In this document: piece by piece, positions 13,989-22,290 of the stretch
How the letters are laid out: the number at the start of each line of letters is the position of its first letter
Numbering within the stretch: the stretch's first letter is position 1
NCBI GenBank assembly: GCA_900472395.1
Contig: UCHV01000041.1
Coordinates: 1 to 35,529, forward strand
DNA length: 35,529 nt
Direction: 5' to 3'
DNA from: Hyphomicrobiales bacterium
GTDB lineage: Bacteria; Pseudomonadota; Alphaproteobacteria; Rhizobiales; Rhizobiaceae
Notes under the pieces: model-generated
Databases searched by the model: none
Told to the model about the DNA's origin: nothing
What the model saw: only the letters and a program-made list of their open reading frames with translations
Position numbers and translations under genes: made by a program

Positions 13989-15461
13989 TCATACGCCGAT
14001 GCCGGCATGCTCTGCCAAGCTTTCCGCCGTCATGGCGGGGCCAGCCCTGTGGGCCGCCTCACCATGGAAATATACGCCGGCCGCCGCGGCTTCAAAGGCG
14101 GGAACGCCTTGAGCCAGAAGCGCGCCGATAATCCCTGCGAGAACGTCGCCGGAACCTGCGGTGGCAAGCCAGGCGGGTGCGTTATCGTTGATGTAGGCAC
14201 GCCCATCGGGTGAAGCGATGACACTGTCAGCCCCCTTGTAGACGACGACCGCGTGCGAGCGAATTGCGGCTGCAATCGCTTTTTCTACCTTGCCGATGCG
14301 GTCATCGGCCGCGATATCCGGGAAAAGGCGAGCAAATTCGCCCTCGTGCGGCGTCAGCACAAGCCGTGTTTCTCCCTGCGAGAAAATATCGAAAAGTGTT
14401 TCCGGCTTTTCCCTGAAAGACGTGATGCCATCGGCGTCGAGCAGCAGGGGCTTGTCTTTCAAGGTTTGGACAAAATCGCGGGCGCGTTCACCGACACCAA
14501 AGCCCGGGCCGAGCACACAGGCTGCGATTTTTGATGTTTCGAGCCAGTCTTTCAGGTCCATTTGCGTTTCCACCTGTCGCAGCATGACGGCGGTAAGCGC
14601 GCCTGCGTTGATAGTCATTGCATTCTGCGGCGCGGCCACCGTGACAAGCCCTGCTCCAGCATTAAGGCCAGCCGTTGCGGAAAGGCGCGCCGCCCCCGTA
14701 TGCGAAGCGCCGCCTGAAAACACGACGAGGTGGCCCCGCTTGTATTTGTGGGTGTCGACAGAGGATTTCGGCAGGCGAGATGACCAAAGCGCCAGATCAT
14801 TTCTGCGGATTTTGCCGGCTTGAGCAGCAATTATGCGATGGGGAATGCCGATGTCGAAGACCTCGATCTCACCACACAGTTCGCGACCCGGCAGCAGCAG
14901 ATGTCCCGGCTTGAGCGCCATGAAGGTGATCGTCCGGGATGCGCGAAAAGCGGCGCCAAGCACTTTTCCGCGCAGCCCGCAGACGCCGGACGGCAGATCA
15001 ACGGCGACGACCGGGATTTCGGCGCCGTTCACGGCATCGATCAGGCTAATGACCTCCGGCGATACGGCGCGTGAAAGCCCCGCACCGAAAATGGCATCGA
15101 TGACGACATCGCCCGGTTGCGGCTGATAGCTGGCAAGCGTGGCGCCCTTCACGTTGCAGGTCATGGCCGCGTGTCGTGCGTCACCCGCCAGCATATCGGC
15201 ATTTGCCATCTGATGGATATTCACCGTCGCTCCGGCCTCGCCCAGCGCCCGCGCGGCGACGTAACCATCGCCGCCGTTGTTTCCGGGGCCGCATAAAACG
15301 ACGAAACGTTGCGCATCGGGATAGGCGCGCAGCGCCAGTGCAGCGACGGCCTGGCCTGCCCGTTCCATCAGATCGAAAGACGGAATGCCCGACGCCGCTG
15401 CCGCTGCATCGACGGCAGACATTTCCGCGGGTGTGAAAAGAAGCGTGCTGTTGCTGGTCAT
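13989..15461 (-). CDS. nnr: Bifunctional NAD(P)HX epimerase / ADP-dependent dehydratase
   Basis: A 490-residue fusion enzyme that repairs hydrated NADH and NADPH. The N-terminal epimerase part (about residues 1-210) carries the YjeF_N signature C-G-P-G-N-N-G-G-D-G-Y-V-A-A-R. The C-terminal ribokinase-like dehydratase part (about 220-490) carries G-H-L-V-V-F-S-G-G-A, L-T-P-H-E-G-E-F-A-R-L-F and the ATP/ADP-site A-T-A-G-S-G-D-V-L-A-G. I place the start at the ATG at 15459-15461; a TTG two codons upstream is also possible. It converges with the DUF72 gene and diverges from glnB. Confidence 0.94.
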   Translation of the reverse strand: MTSNSTLLFTPAEMSAVDAAAAASGIPSFDLMERAGQAVAALALRAYPDAQRFVVLCGPGNNGGDGYVAARALGEAGATVNIHQMANADMLAGDARHAAMTCNVKGATLASYQPQPGDVVIDAIFGAGLSRAVSPEVISLIDAVNGAEIPVVAVDLPSGVCGLRGKVLGAAFRASRTITFMALKPGHLLLPGRELCGEIEVFDIGIPHRIIAAQAGKIRRNDLALWSSRLPKSSVDTHKYKRGHLVVFSGGASHTGAARLSATAGLNAGAGLVTVAAPQNAMTINAGALTAVMLRQVETQMDLKDWLETSKIAACVLGPGFGVGERARDFVQTLKDKPLLLDADGITSFREKPETLFDIFSQGETRLVLTPHEGEFARLFPDIAADDRIGKVEKAIAAAIRSHAVVVYKGADSVIASPDGRAYINDNAPAWLATAGSGDVLAGIIGALLAQGVPAFEAAAAGVYFHGEAAHRAGPAMTAESLAEHAGIGV

Positions 15462-15467
15462 GACCAA

Positions 15468-15728
15468 TGGTGACCCGACTTGGACGCTTATGACAACCTA
15501 AAAATTGGCCGCGGAGACGTTGTCAAAACAGGCATTTGCCTGTTTGTTGTGCGCTCGATGGCGCTTTTTTGGCGCTGCCGGCTCTTCTGAAGCACTGCAA
15601 TGAGGCCGTTGTTCATAGAATGGGCAATTCGCAGCAGGCGATCTCGTCGTGCTTGATGTGGAAAATCCGGCGCGCTTGCTCTACCCATGTCTAAGAGCAG
15701 GATATTTAAGGCATGATCGCTCTTGGAT
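15468..15728. other. Gap between nnr and the glnB promoter, no gene seen
   Basis: No convincing gene. It holds small inverted repeats (CAGGCATTTGCCTG at 15530-15543 and a GCGC-N6-GCGC element near 15549-15562). The second faintly resembles an NtrC site but has the wrong spacing. Enhancer sites for the sigma-54 promoter at 15729 would be expected in this stretch. Confidence 0.4.
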
Positions 15729-15744
15729 TGGCATGATACCTGCT
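15729..15744 (+). promoter_or_regulatory. Sigma-54 (RpoN) promoter of glnB-glnA
   Basis: TGGCATG-N4-CTGCT matches the consensus TGGYAYR-N4-YTGCW. The invariant GG (15730-15731) and GC (15742-15743) show the strict spacing required. Transcription should start near 15755, about 48 bases before the glnB ATG. This points to nitrogen control through NtrC. Confidence 0.85.
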
Positions 15745-15802
15745 TTATCAAGGGCTGGCGGGGAGTGCCCGCTTTCAGGGAGAAGCGGAGAGATATTTTC
15801 TC

Positions 15803-16141
15803 ATGAAAAAGATCGAAGCGATCATCAAGCCCTTCAAGCTCGACGAAGTGAAGGAAGCCCTTCAGGAAGTCGGCCTGCAAGGCATCACCGTGACGGAAGC
15901 GAAGGGTTTTGGCCGCCAGAAGGGTCATACCGAGCTTTATCGCGGTGCGGAATACGTGGTGGATTTTCTGCCCAAGGTTAAGGTCGAGGTCGTTCTCGCC
16001 GACGAGAATGTCGAGGCCGTCATCGATGCCATCCGCAATGCAGCCCAGACGGGCCGTATCGGCGATGGCAAGATATTCGTCTCGAACGTTGAAGAAGTCG
16101 TGCGTATCCGTACCGGCGAAACCGGTGTCGACGCGATCTAA
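15803..16141 (+). CDS. glnB: Nitrogen regulatory protein PII
   Basis: A 112-residue trimeric signal protein that senses 2-oxoglutarate and ATP/ADP and controls glutamine synthetase adenylylation and NtrB. It shows the full PII pattern: M-K-K-I-E-A-I-I-K-P-F-K-L, the T-loop G-H-T-E-L-Y-R-G-A-E-Y-V-V-D-F with the uridylylation site Tyr51, and the nucleotide-binding T-G-R-I-G-D-G-K-I-F. Linkage to glnA 60 bp downstream identifies it as GlnB rather than GlnK, which normally pairs with amtB. GGAGAG lies about ten bases before the ATG. A sigma-54 promoter precedes it. Confidence 0.97.
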   Translation: MKKIEAIIKPFKLDEVKEALQEVGLQGITVTEAKGFGRQKGHTELYRGAEYVVDFLPKVKVEVVLADENVEAVIDAIRNAAQTGRIGDGKIFVSNVEEVVRIRTGETGVDAI

Positions 16142-16201
16142 TAACGCCCGGTCCGGACAAGGGCTGGCACCTCATCATTCTCACATCCAAGGAAAGATCC
16201 C

Positions 16202-17611
16202 ATGACGACCGCAAGCGACATCATGAAACAGATCAAGGAAAACGACGTCAAGTTCGTGGACCTGCGCTTTACCGACCCCAAGGGCAAGCTGCAGCACGTC
16301 ACCATGGACGTTGTCGCCGTAGACGAAGACATGTTCGCCGATGGCGTCATGTTCGACGGTTCCTCGATCGGTGGCTGGAAGGCCATCAACGAGTCGGACA
16401 TGGTGCTGATGCCGGACCCGGCGACCGTTCACATGGACCCGTTCTTCGCGCAGTCGACCATGGTCGTCATCTGCGACATTCTCGATCCGGTTTCCGGCGA
16501 AGCCTATAACCGCGATCCGCGTGGAACCGCCAAGAAGGCGGAAGCTTACCTGAAGGCTTCCGGCGTTGGCGACACCGTTTTTGTCGGCCCGGAGCCGGAA
16601 TTCTTTGTTTTCGACGACGTCAAATACAAGGCCGATCCCTACAATACCGGCTTCAAGCTCGATTCGTCCGAGCTTCCGTCCAACGACGACACGGATTACG
16701 AGACCGGCAACCTCGGTCACCGTCCGCGCGTCAAGGGCGGTTATTTCCCGGTTCCGCCGATCGACAGCCTTCAGGACATGCGTTCCGAAATGCTGACCGT
16801 CCTGACGGAAATGGGCGTGGTCGTTGAAAAGCACCACCACGAAGTCGCGGCCGCCCAGCACGAGCTTGGCGTCAAGTTCGACACGCTGGTGCGCAACGCC
16901 GACAAGATCCAGATCTACAAGTATGTCGTCCATCAGGTCGCCAATGCCTATGGCAAGACGGCAACCTTCATGCCGAAGCCGATCTATGGCGATAACGGTT
17001 CCGGCATGCACGTTCACCAGTCGATCTGGAAGGATGGCAAGCCGACTTTCGCCGGCGACGAATATGCCGGCCTGTCGGAAAGCTGCCTGCATTACATCGG
17101 CGGCATCATCAAGCACGCCAAGGCTATCAACGCCTTTACCAACCCGACCACCAACTCCTACAAGCGTCTGGTCCCGGGTTATGAAGCACCGGTTCTGCTG
17201 GCTTACTCGGCCCGCAACCGCTCGGCTTCGTGCCGCATCCCCTTCGGCACAGGTCCGAAGTCGAAGCGCGTCGAAGTCCGTTTCCCTGATCCGCTGGCGA
17301 ACCCCTACCTCGCCTTCGCCGCCATGCTGATGGCCGGCCTCGACGGCATCAAGAACAAGATCCATCCGGGCAAGGCCATGGACAAGGATCTCTACGATCT
17401 GCCGCCGAAGGAACTGAAGAAGATCCCGACTGTCTGCGCCTCGCTGCGTGAAGCGCTCGAAAATCTCGATCGCGACCGCAAGTTCCTGACCGCCGGCGGC
17501 GTATTCGACGACGATCAGATCGACGCCTATATCGAGTTGAAGATGGCAGAAGTGATGCGTTACGAAATGACGCCGCACCCTGTCGAATTCGACATGTATT
17601 ATTCGGCCTGA
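16202..17611 (+). CDS. glnA: Glutamine synthetase, type I
   Basis: A 469-residue dodecameric enzyme that forms glutamine from glutamate, ammonia and ATP. Type I-beta features are the beta-grasp signature F-D-G-S-S-I-G-G-W, the metal-site G-P-E-P-E-F-F-V-F, the ATP-binding region ending K-P-x-x-G-D-N-G-S-G-M-H, and the adenylylation segment D-L-Y-D-L-P-P, with the tyrosine near residue 398. AAGGAAAG precedes the ATG by five bases. It forms an operon with glnB behind a sigma-54 promoter and is followed by a terminator. Activity should be set by PII-controlled adenylylation. Confidence 0.98.
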   Translation: MTTASDIMKQIKENDVKFVDLRFTDPKGKLQHVTMDVVAVDEDMFADGVMFDGSSIGGWKAINESDMVLMPDPATVHMDPFFAQSTMVVICDILDPVSGEAYNRDPRGTAKKAEAYLKASGVGDTVFVGPEPEFFVFDDVKYKADPYNTGFKLDSSELPSNDDTDYETGNLGHRPRVKGGYFPVPPIDSLQDMRSEMLTVLTEMGVVVEKHHHEVAAAQHELGVKFDTLVRNADKIQIYKYVVHQVANAYGKTATFMPKPIYGDNGSGMHVHQSIWKDGKPTFAGDEYAGLSESCLHYIGGIIKHAKAINAFTNPTTNSYKRLVPGYEAPVLLAYSARNRSASCRIPFGTGPKSKRVEVRFPDPLANPYLAFAAMLMAGLDGIKNKIHPGKAMDKDLYDLPPKELKKIPTVCASLREALENLDRDRKFLTAGGVFDDDQIDAYIELKMAEVMRYEMTPHPVEFDMYYSA

Positions 17612-17653
17612 TCTGCCGGATCCGATAATGTATGCGGCTAAAGCTGCATCTGG

Positions 17654-17688
17654 AAACGGCGGGATGATCTCCCGCCGTTTTCCGTTTA
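17654..17688 (+). terminator. Rho-independent terminator of glnB-glnA
   Basis: Stem AAACGGCGGGA (17654-17664) and TCCCGCCGTTT (17670-17680) with a five-base loop, followed by a T-rich tail. It lies 42 bp past the glnA stop. Confidence 0.85.
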
Positions 17689-17730
17689 ACTGCCGTCAGC
17701 CGACCTTCGGCGCTTCAATTCCGGTGCACC

Positions 17731-18654
17731 ATGCCCGATCAGTCAAAGCCCATCGCGGCCCGCCCGCTTGATTGGGTCATCTTTGCACTCGTTCCGTTGT
17801 TCTTTTCCACCAACATCATTTTCGGGCGGGGCATTATCGGCGATGTCGCACCGTATACGACGGCCTTCCTGCGCTGGACCGGATCGACCCTCGTCACCCT
17901 GCCTTTCATCTATGCTGACCGTCGGGCGGCACTCGCTTTCGTCAAAAGCCATTTCTGGCTTTGGCTGGTGCTGGGCGGGCTCGGCATGGGCATTTGCGGC
18001 GGTGTGGTTTACTGGTCGCTGAACTATACGACCGCCGCGAACGGCACCCTTATCTACACCACATCATCGCTTTTCATCATCCTCTTCCAGTGGATGTTCG
18101 CCGGTCGCGGCATCGGCGCGCGTGAACTGACAGGCATGGCCATCGCGTTTGCCGGCGTGATCGTCATCGTTCTGCGCGGCGATGTTTCGGCGCTTCTGCA
18201 CCTCGACTTCAATATCGGTGATTTTGGAATTCTGATCGCGGCGATCTCGTTTGCCATCTACTCCATCCTGCTCAGGCAGCCTGCATTGCAGAAGCTTCAA
18301 CCGCTCTCGCTGTTTGGGGTTATTGCCCTGTCGGGAGCGCTGGTTTTGTTGCCGCCGACTCTGATCGAGTTTTTCAGCGGCGGTGCTCTTCCTGATGAGC
18401 CGATGGACTGGGCGAAGATCGCCGGCATGGTCGCTTTCGCGTCACTTGCGGCCTTCTATTGCTTCCAGCAGACAGTGCGTGTGTTCGGGCCAGCGCAGGC
18501 GGGCGTAACGCTTTACCTCATGCCGCCGGTTTCGATCGTGATGGCCATCGTGTTCCTGGGCGAAAGTTTTGCCACCTATCACGCCATCGGTATTCTTCTG
18601 GTGCTGGGCGGTGTCATCCTCGCCACCATGCCCAAGAAAGCAACGGCGGCATAA
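17731..18654 (+). CDS. EamA-type drug/metabolite transporter (DMT superfamily)
   Basis: A 307-residue inner-membrane protein with about ten hydrophobic helices arranged as two EamA repeats (roughly residues 15-145 and 160-300). Family elements include F-L-R-W-T-G-S-T-L-V in the first repeat, A-A-N-G-T-L-I-Y-T-T-S-S-L-F-I-I-L-F, and the repeat-end F-A-G-V-I-V-I-V-L-R-G. Such proteins export small metabolites or amino acids, but the substrate cannot be read from sequence. The ATG has only a weak ribosome site. It stands alone between the glnA terminator and hspQ. Confidence 0.88.
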   Translation: MPDQSKPIAARPLDWVIFALVPLFFSTNIIFGRGIIGDVAPYTTAFLRWTGSTLVTLPFIYADRRAALAFVKSHFWLWLVLGGLGMGICGGVVYWSLNYTTAANGTLIYTTSSLFIILFQWMFAGRGIGARELTGMAIAFAGVIVIVLRGDVSALLHLDFNIGDFGILIAAISFAIYSILLRQPALQKLQPLSLFGVIALSGALVLLPPTLIEFFSGGALPDEPMDWAKIAGMVAFASLAAFYCFQQTVRVFGPAQAGVTLYLMPPVSIVMAIVFLGESFATYHAIGILLVLGGVILATMPKKATAA

Positions 18655-18760
18655 CGTCCAAGAATTTCTGCGTCAGCGGGAGCTTTTTCCCCGCTCAAGC
18701 ATTGGTCTTGTAGCATGAGACGAGAGTGACCACATAATGATGCGAAAGGAAGTTCGCGCC

Positions 18761-19090
18761 ATGAAACAACGCAACGCAAAATTTACCATCGGCGAAGTCG
18801 TTCGCCACAAGGTTTTCCCGTTCAGGGGCGTGGTGTTCGATGTGGATGCCGAATTCGCCAATTCCGAGGAATGGTGGAACGCGATACCGGCAGAAATCCG
18901 CCCGGACAGAGATCAGCCCTTCTATCACTTGCTGGCCGAAAACGACGAGCAGGAATATGTGGCATACGTCTCCGAGCAGAACCTGATACACGACGACAGC
19001 GAGCAGCCGCTTAGAAGCGACAATGTGATGCGCATCTTCGACCGAAGCCCGTCAGGGGAACTACGGCCGAAATCCATACTTGCCCACTGA
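18761..19090 (+). CDS. hspQ: HspQ family heat shock / hemimethylated-DNA-binding-like protein
   Basis: A 109-residue protein of the HspQ (YccV-like) family, which in E. coli is a heat-induced specificity factor for Lon and destabilises mutant DnaA. Hallmarks are the N-terminal F-x-I-G-E-V-V-R-H-K-x-F-P-F-R-G-V-V-F-D-V-D and Q-P-F-Y-H-L-L-A, with Y-V-A-Y-V-S-E-Q-N-L after it. I chose the ATG at 18761, with AAAGGAAG about eleven bases upstream. Two further in-frame ATGs at 18737-18742 lack a ribosome site. A strong terminator follows. Confidence 0.88.
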   Translation: MKQRNAKFTIGEVVRHKVFPFRGVVFDVDAEFANSEEWWNAIPAEIRPDRDQPFYHLLAENDEQEYVAYVSEQNLIHDDSEQPLRSDNVMRIFDRSPSGELRPKSILAH

Positions 19091-19112
19091 GGTCGTAAGC
19101 TTCTGTATAAGA

Positions 19113-19143
19113 AAGGGCGCCAAACCGGCGCCCTTGTTTTTAT
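19113..19143. terminator. Terminator between hspQ and the TAXI gene
   Basis: Stem AAGGGCGCC (19113-19121) and GGCGCCCTT (19127-19135), then TGTTTTTAT. It ends hspQ transcription. The A-rich left flank may let it serve the convergent TAXI gene too. Confidence 0.85.
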
Positions 19144-19147
19144 CCCA

Positions 19148-20173
19148 TCACTTCTTCAGGCGCTGGCCGAGAAGATCGAGATATTCCTTGTTCTCTGCGC
19201 CACCAGTGGCAGTGCTCGTACAGGATACCTTGTAGTTCGGATCAAGACCCCTGCGTACGCATGTGCCGATCTCCCAGCCCTTCGGAACTTCCGTCAGATT
19301 GACGTCTTTCCACTTCGGGTGACCGGTGCGGCGCAACTCGTCGATATTGTCGACGATCAGGCTTGTGAAGTCGGACACGGCCTTACACGCGTTGTTGTAG
19401 TAGGCGTTTTTGCCTGTGCCGTATTCATAGGTCATCAGCAGCGTCTTGACGCTGACAGTCTGCACGGCGGTTTTCTGGAACGGATACATGCCGCCTGGAA
19501 TCGATACCGGCTTGTAGCTGGCGCGCAGAACTTCATCCGTAATCGGCACCAGATGGAAAGAGCTGTCGATGCGGCCATCCGTCAAGAACTGTACCGGCGC
19601 ACCAGCGACGCGGATCAGGGCGTCGATTTCGCCCTGTCGCAAAAGCTCGACCATTTCATCCGTCGTACCGGTCGCGCGTTCCGCGACCTGAATGCGAAGG
19701 ATGTCGAACATCAGCTGGCTGGTCAGGAATGCCGTGCTGTCCTTCTCGCCCACGCCAACGCGCTTGCCGCGAAGGTCCTGCAGGCTGTTGATGCCGGGAC
19801 CGGCGACCACGTGAACCTCAGCATCGAACAGCGGCAGCATGATGCGCATGCCCTGCACGGCTTCGCGTACGTCGCTGTTTTCGCCCTTGTAGCTGTTCAG
19901 ATAGGTGAGAAGGTCGCTGTCGACGATACCGAACTGGGTGTTGTGACGGTTGCGTACGCCGAAAAAGCTTTCGAGCGCGCCCTTCGATACCCCCACGTTC
20001 ATGGGAAGGCCGCAGCGATCTCCGAGGTTTGCGATATCCTGGGCGATAAGGCCCTGGGTCGAACCTTTGCCCGCGGCCAGAATATTGCGTTCAGCTTCCT
20101 GCGCCGAAGCCAGTTGCGGTGAAAGCGCCGCAAAGAGCGCCAAAGCAATCACATTGAGTACCGCGGATTTCAT
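19148..20173 (-). CDS. TAXI-type periplasmic solute-binding protein, paralogue 1
   Basis: A 341-residue exported protein with a signal peptide cleaved after A-S-A (about residue 24). The fold matches the TAXI group of TRAP-transporter binding proteins: S-T-Q-G-L-I-A-Q-D-I-A early, F-G-I-V-D-S-D, L-Q-D-L-R-G-K-R-V-G-V-G-E-K-D-S-T, then L-L-R-Q-G-E-I-D-A-L-I. Four cysteines (54, the A-C-K-A-V, G-T-C-V and V-S-C sites) are shared with the upstream paralogue and could form disulfides. I use the ATG at 20171-20173, which has AGGA seven bases upstream, rather than the frame's longer extension. No TRAP membrane subunits are nearby, so a transport role is unproven. It is the third gene of the minus-strand set. 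Confidence 0.82.
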   Translation of the reverse strand: MKSAVLNVIALALFAALSPQLASAQEAERNILAAGKGSTQGLIAQDIANLGDRCGLPMNVGVSKGALESFFGVRNRHNTQFGIVDSDLLTYLNSYKGENSDVREAVQGMRIMLPLFDAEVHVVAGPGINSLQDLRGKRVGVGEKDSTAFLTSQLMFDILRIQVAERATGTTDEMVELLRQGEIDALIRVAGAPVQFLTDGRIDSSFHLVPITDEVLRASYKPVSIPGGMYPFQKTAVQTVSVKTLLMTYEYGTGKNAYYNNACKAVSDFTSLIVDNIDELRRTGHPKWKDVNLTEVPKGWEIGTCVRRGLDPNYKVSCTSTATGGAENKEYLDLLGQRLKK

Positions 20174-20235
20174 AGTATTTCCTGATCTACTGGGTGGTCG
20201 GGCAATTTCTGTTGGGCTTCTGGTTCGCATCTCGG

Positions 20236-20255
20236 CGAGCGATCGATATCGCTCG
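20236..20255. other. Perfect inverted repeat between the two TAXI genes
   Basis: CGAGCGAT and ATCGCTCG arms around a CGAT loop, in the 153-bp gap between the paralogues. It has no T-run on either strand, so it is not a standard terminator. It could be an operator or an mRNA-processing hairpin that sets different levels for the two genes. Confidence 0.4.
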
Positions 20256-20326
20256 TCACAACGCCGCGTGGAAAAGGTCGCCCTATTTGCCGCGCGACCT
20301 TGGTATTGAATGATCTCGGTGAAAAT

Positions 20327-21346
20327 TTACTCCCGCAGACGTTTCTGCAGCAGGTCGAGATATTGCTGGTTTTCAGAACTTTGCTGGGCGCAGCTGACCT
20401 CATAGGTGGGCTCGAGACCCTTCCGAACGCAGGCGCCGATCTCCCAACCTTTCGGAATTTCCGTCAGGTTGATGGTTTTCCACTTCGGATGATGGCCGCT
20501 GCGGCGCAACTCATCGAGATTTCCAACGATCAGGCTGGTGAAATCCGCCACGGCCTTGCAGGAGTTCTTGTAATAGGCGTTTTTCTCGGACCCATATTCG
20601 TAGGTCATAAGAAGCGTCTTGACGGCGACGGTTTCCACCGGCGTGCGCTGAAACGGATACATGCCTGCAGGCATGGTGACGGGTTTGTAGCTTGCGTGAA
20701 GAACGTTATCGACCACCGGCACGAGATGGAAACTGTCATCCACCCGACCATCGCTGAACATCGGCATCGGCGCATTTCCGACTTTCAATACCGCGTCGAT
20801 TTCGCCCTGCCGCAGCAATTCGATCATCTCGTCGGCCGAGCCGGAGACGCGCTCAGTCACCTTGATGCGCAAGATGTCCAGGATGAGCTGTGAGGTCAGA
20901 TAGGCGGTGCCATCCTTCTGGCCTACGCCGAGACGCTTGCCCTGCAGATCCTGAAGGCTGTTGATCCCCGCGCGCGCAACCACATGGACTTCGGCATCGT
21001 AGAGCGGCAGCATGATACGCATGCCCTGCATTGCCTGAAGCACGTCGCTGTTCGTACCGCGATAGGCCGACAAATAATTGAGGATATCGCTATCCACGAT
21101 GCCGAACTGGGTGTTGTGGCGGTTCCTGACCCCGAAGAAGTTTTCAAGAGAACCATGTGAATCCACGACGTTCAGAGGAAGGCCGCATTTATTGCCCAGC
21201 TCTGCTATATCGCGAGCAATCATTGTCTGGCTGCCGCCTTCCATAGACGCCATGATGCTGCGATCATGCTCCTGCGCCAGGGCATAGCCCGGCATGGAGC
21301 TGCCAGCCATTGCCAGCGCGAAAAGCCTAACTGCCAAGCCAATCAT
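20327..21346 (-). CDS. TAXI-type periplasmic solute-binding protein, paralogue 2
   Basis: A 339-residue exported protein with a signal peptide cleaved after A-L-A (about residue 24). It matches its downstream neighbour almost without gaps, with roughly 70-77 percent identity by eye in the core. Shared runs include F-F-G-V-R-N-R-H-N-T-Q-F-G-I-V-D-S-D, G-M-R-I-M-L-P-L and V-K-T-L-L-M-T-Y-E-Y-G. The same four cysteines are conserved. I chose the ATG at 21344-21346, with GGGG just upstream; the frame stays open a further 42 codons that overlap the coiled-coil gene and look non-coding. It begins 32 bp after that gene's stop, so the two are probably one operon. Ligand unknown. Confidence 0.82.
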   Translation of the reverse strand: MIGLAVRLFALAMAGSSMPGYALAQEHDRSIMASMEGGSQTMIARDIAELGNKCGLPLNVVDSHGSLENFFGVRNRHNTQFGIVDSDILNYLSAYRGTNSDVLQAMQGMRIMLPLYDAEVHVVARAGINSLQDLQGKRLGVGQKDGTAYLTSQLILDILRIKVTERVSGSADEMIELLRQGEIDAVLKVGNAPMPMFSDGRVDDSFHLVPVVDNVLHASYKPVTMPAGMYPFQRTPVETVAVKTLLMTYEYGSEKNAYYKNSCKAVADFTSLIVGNLDELRRSGHHPKWKTINLTEIPKGWEIGACVRKGLEPTYEVSCAQQSSENQQYLDLLQKRLRE

Positions 21347-21378
21347 GATATCCCCACCCCTTAAAACTGCACTACGGA

Positions 21379-22290
21379 TCAGCAATCGCTGTCGAGATCT
21401 CGCACCAGGTTTCGCAGCGGCACGACAGGCACCGGATTTCCGAATACTTTTTCCAAGCTGCTGCTGACGCATGCGCCGGAAACCAGATCGGTTTTCAGGC
21501 TGCTGCGCTGCGCGGCCGAAAGGCTATCCAGGCCCGTTGCGCTGCCAAGCGCGGTTTCTACTGCGGAGTCCCGTCGCGCGGCTTTCGGGGTCTGAACGCT
21601 GGCCGTCTGGGAAGCCACCTCCTCGACCTCATCCCTGCGATCGGAAAGCGCGGCGCTGCGGCTGGCCGTATCTTCGATGATCCGCTGCAGAGCAATGGAG
21701 TCGTCGCTCGAGCGCACATTTGCGGTACCGCTCGGGGTGCCGGCTGGCGCGGAGTGAATTTGCTGGCCTATCTCAGCCTTGCCACCGAAGTGTTGCCCCG
21801 TCTTCTCAGACGTGTAGGCCAGCGCATCATGAGCTTGCTGGTTGCCGGTGGAGACCGCAACGGCTGTTGCCGGCCGCTCGGCCGCCGCAGCCTCGATTTG
21901 TTTCGATCTGTCGAGTTCCTGGGTTTTCTGCGCAACGGCCTGTTCAGCCTGTTTGCGCCGACGCGTCTCATCGCTTACCTGGTCGCGGACGGCCTCAAGC
22001 TGCATCTGCAGTTCGGCTGCCTTCGCCGTGGCCTCGCGCGCCTCTTCTTCCCATCTGCTCTTTTCGGATGCCACGCGAGCTTCGGTGGCGGCGCTTGCTG
22101 TTCCGCTCGCAACCGGAGCAGGAATGGCAAGCGGCGCCGCTGCCGTGCTCGGCTGACTGATGAAGCTTGTGATCGCGGCGCCCGCAATAAATGCGACAGG
22201 CACGGCGAGGCTCCAGGTAACGGCACTGAAACCAAGAAAGCGGCCGGATCCGCTTTCGGCTTCATCTATTTCATCCCAACGAGTACGCAA
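21379..22290 (-). CDS. Membrane-anchored coiled-coil protein, first gene of the TAXI set
   Basis: A 303-residue protein I do not recognise. It has a short charged N-terminus, one membrane helix at about residues 21-45, an Ala/Pro linker, and a long charged heptad-like region at about 67-135 (many E, K, R, A and Q) typical of a coiled coil. A low-complexity polar stretch follows, then a compact C-terminal domain with L-V-S-G-A-C-V-S-S-S-L-E and a final D-L-D-S-D-C. The tail should be periplasmic, where cysteines 274 and 303 could pair. The G-A-C-V element also occurs near the C-termini of both TAXI proteins. The start is TTG: an in-frame TAA lies directly before it, the next Met is inside the coiled coil, and AAAGGG lies about nine bases upstream. 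Confidence 0.75.
   Translation of the reverse strand: MRTRWDEIDEAESGSGRFLGFSAVTWSLAVPVAFIAGAAITSFISQPSTAAAPLAIPAPVASGTASAATEARVASEKSRWEEEAREATAKAAELQMQLEAVRDQVSDETRRRKQAEQAVAQKTQELDRSKQIEAAAAERPATAVAVSTGNQQAHDALAYTSEKTGQHFGGKAEIGQQIHSAPAGTPSGTANVRSSDDSIALQRIIEDTASRSAALSDRRDEVEEVASQTASVQTPKAARRDSAVETALGSATGLDSLSAAQRSSLKTDLVSGACVSSSLEKVFGNPVPVVPLRNLVRDLDSDC

Noticed and set aside
15549..15562. NtrC-like element GCGC-N6-GCGC upstream of glnB
   Set aside because: The known site has a GCAC half-site pair with different spacing; this match is too weak to annotate.
16181..17578. A 465-codon open frame antisense to glnA
   Set aside because: A shadow of glnA; composition is typical of the complementary frame of a GC-rich gene.
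18675..18695. AGCGGG-N9-CCCGCT hairpin after the first EamA gene
   Set aside because: The T-run is inside the loop and not after the stem, so it does not fit a terminator.
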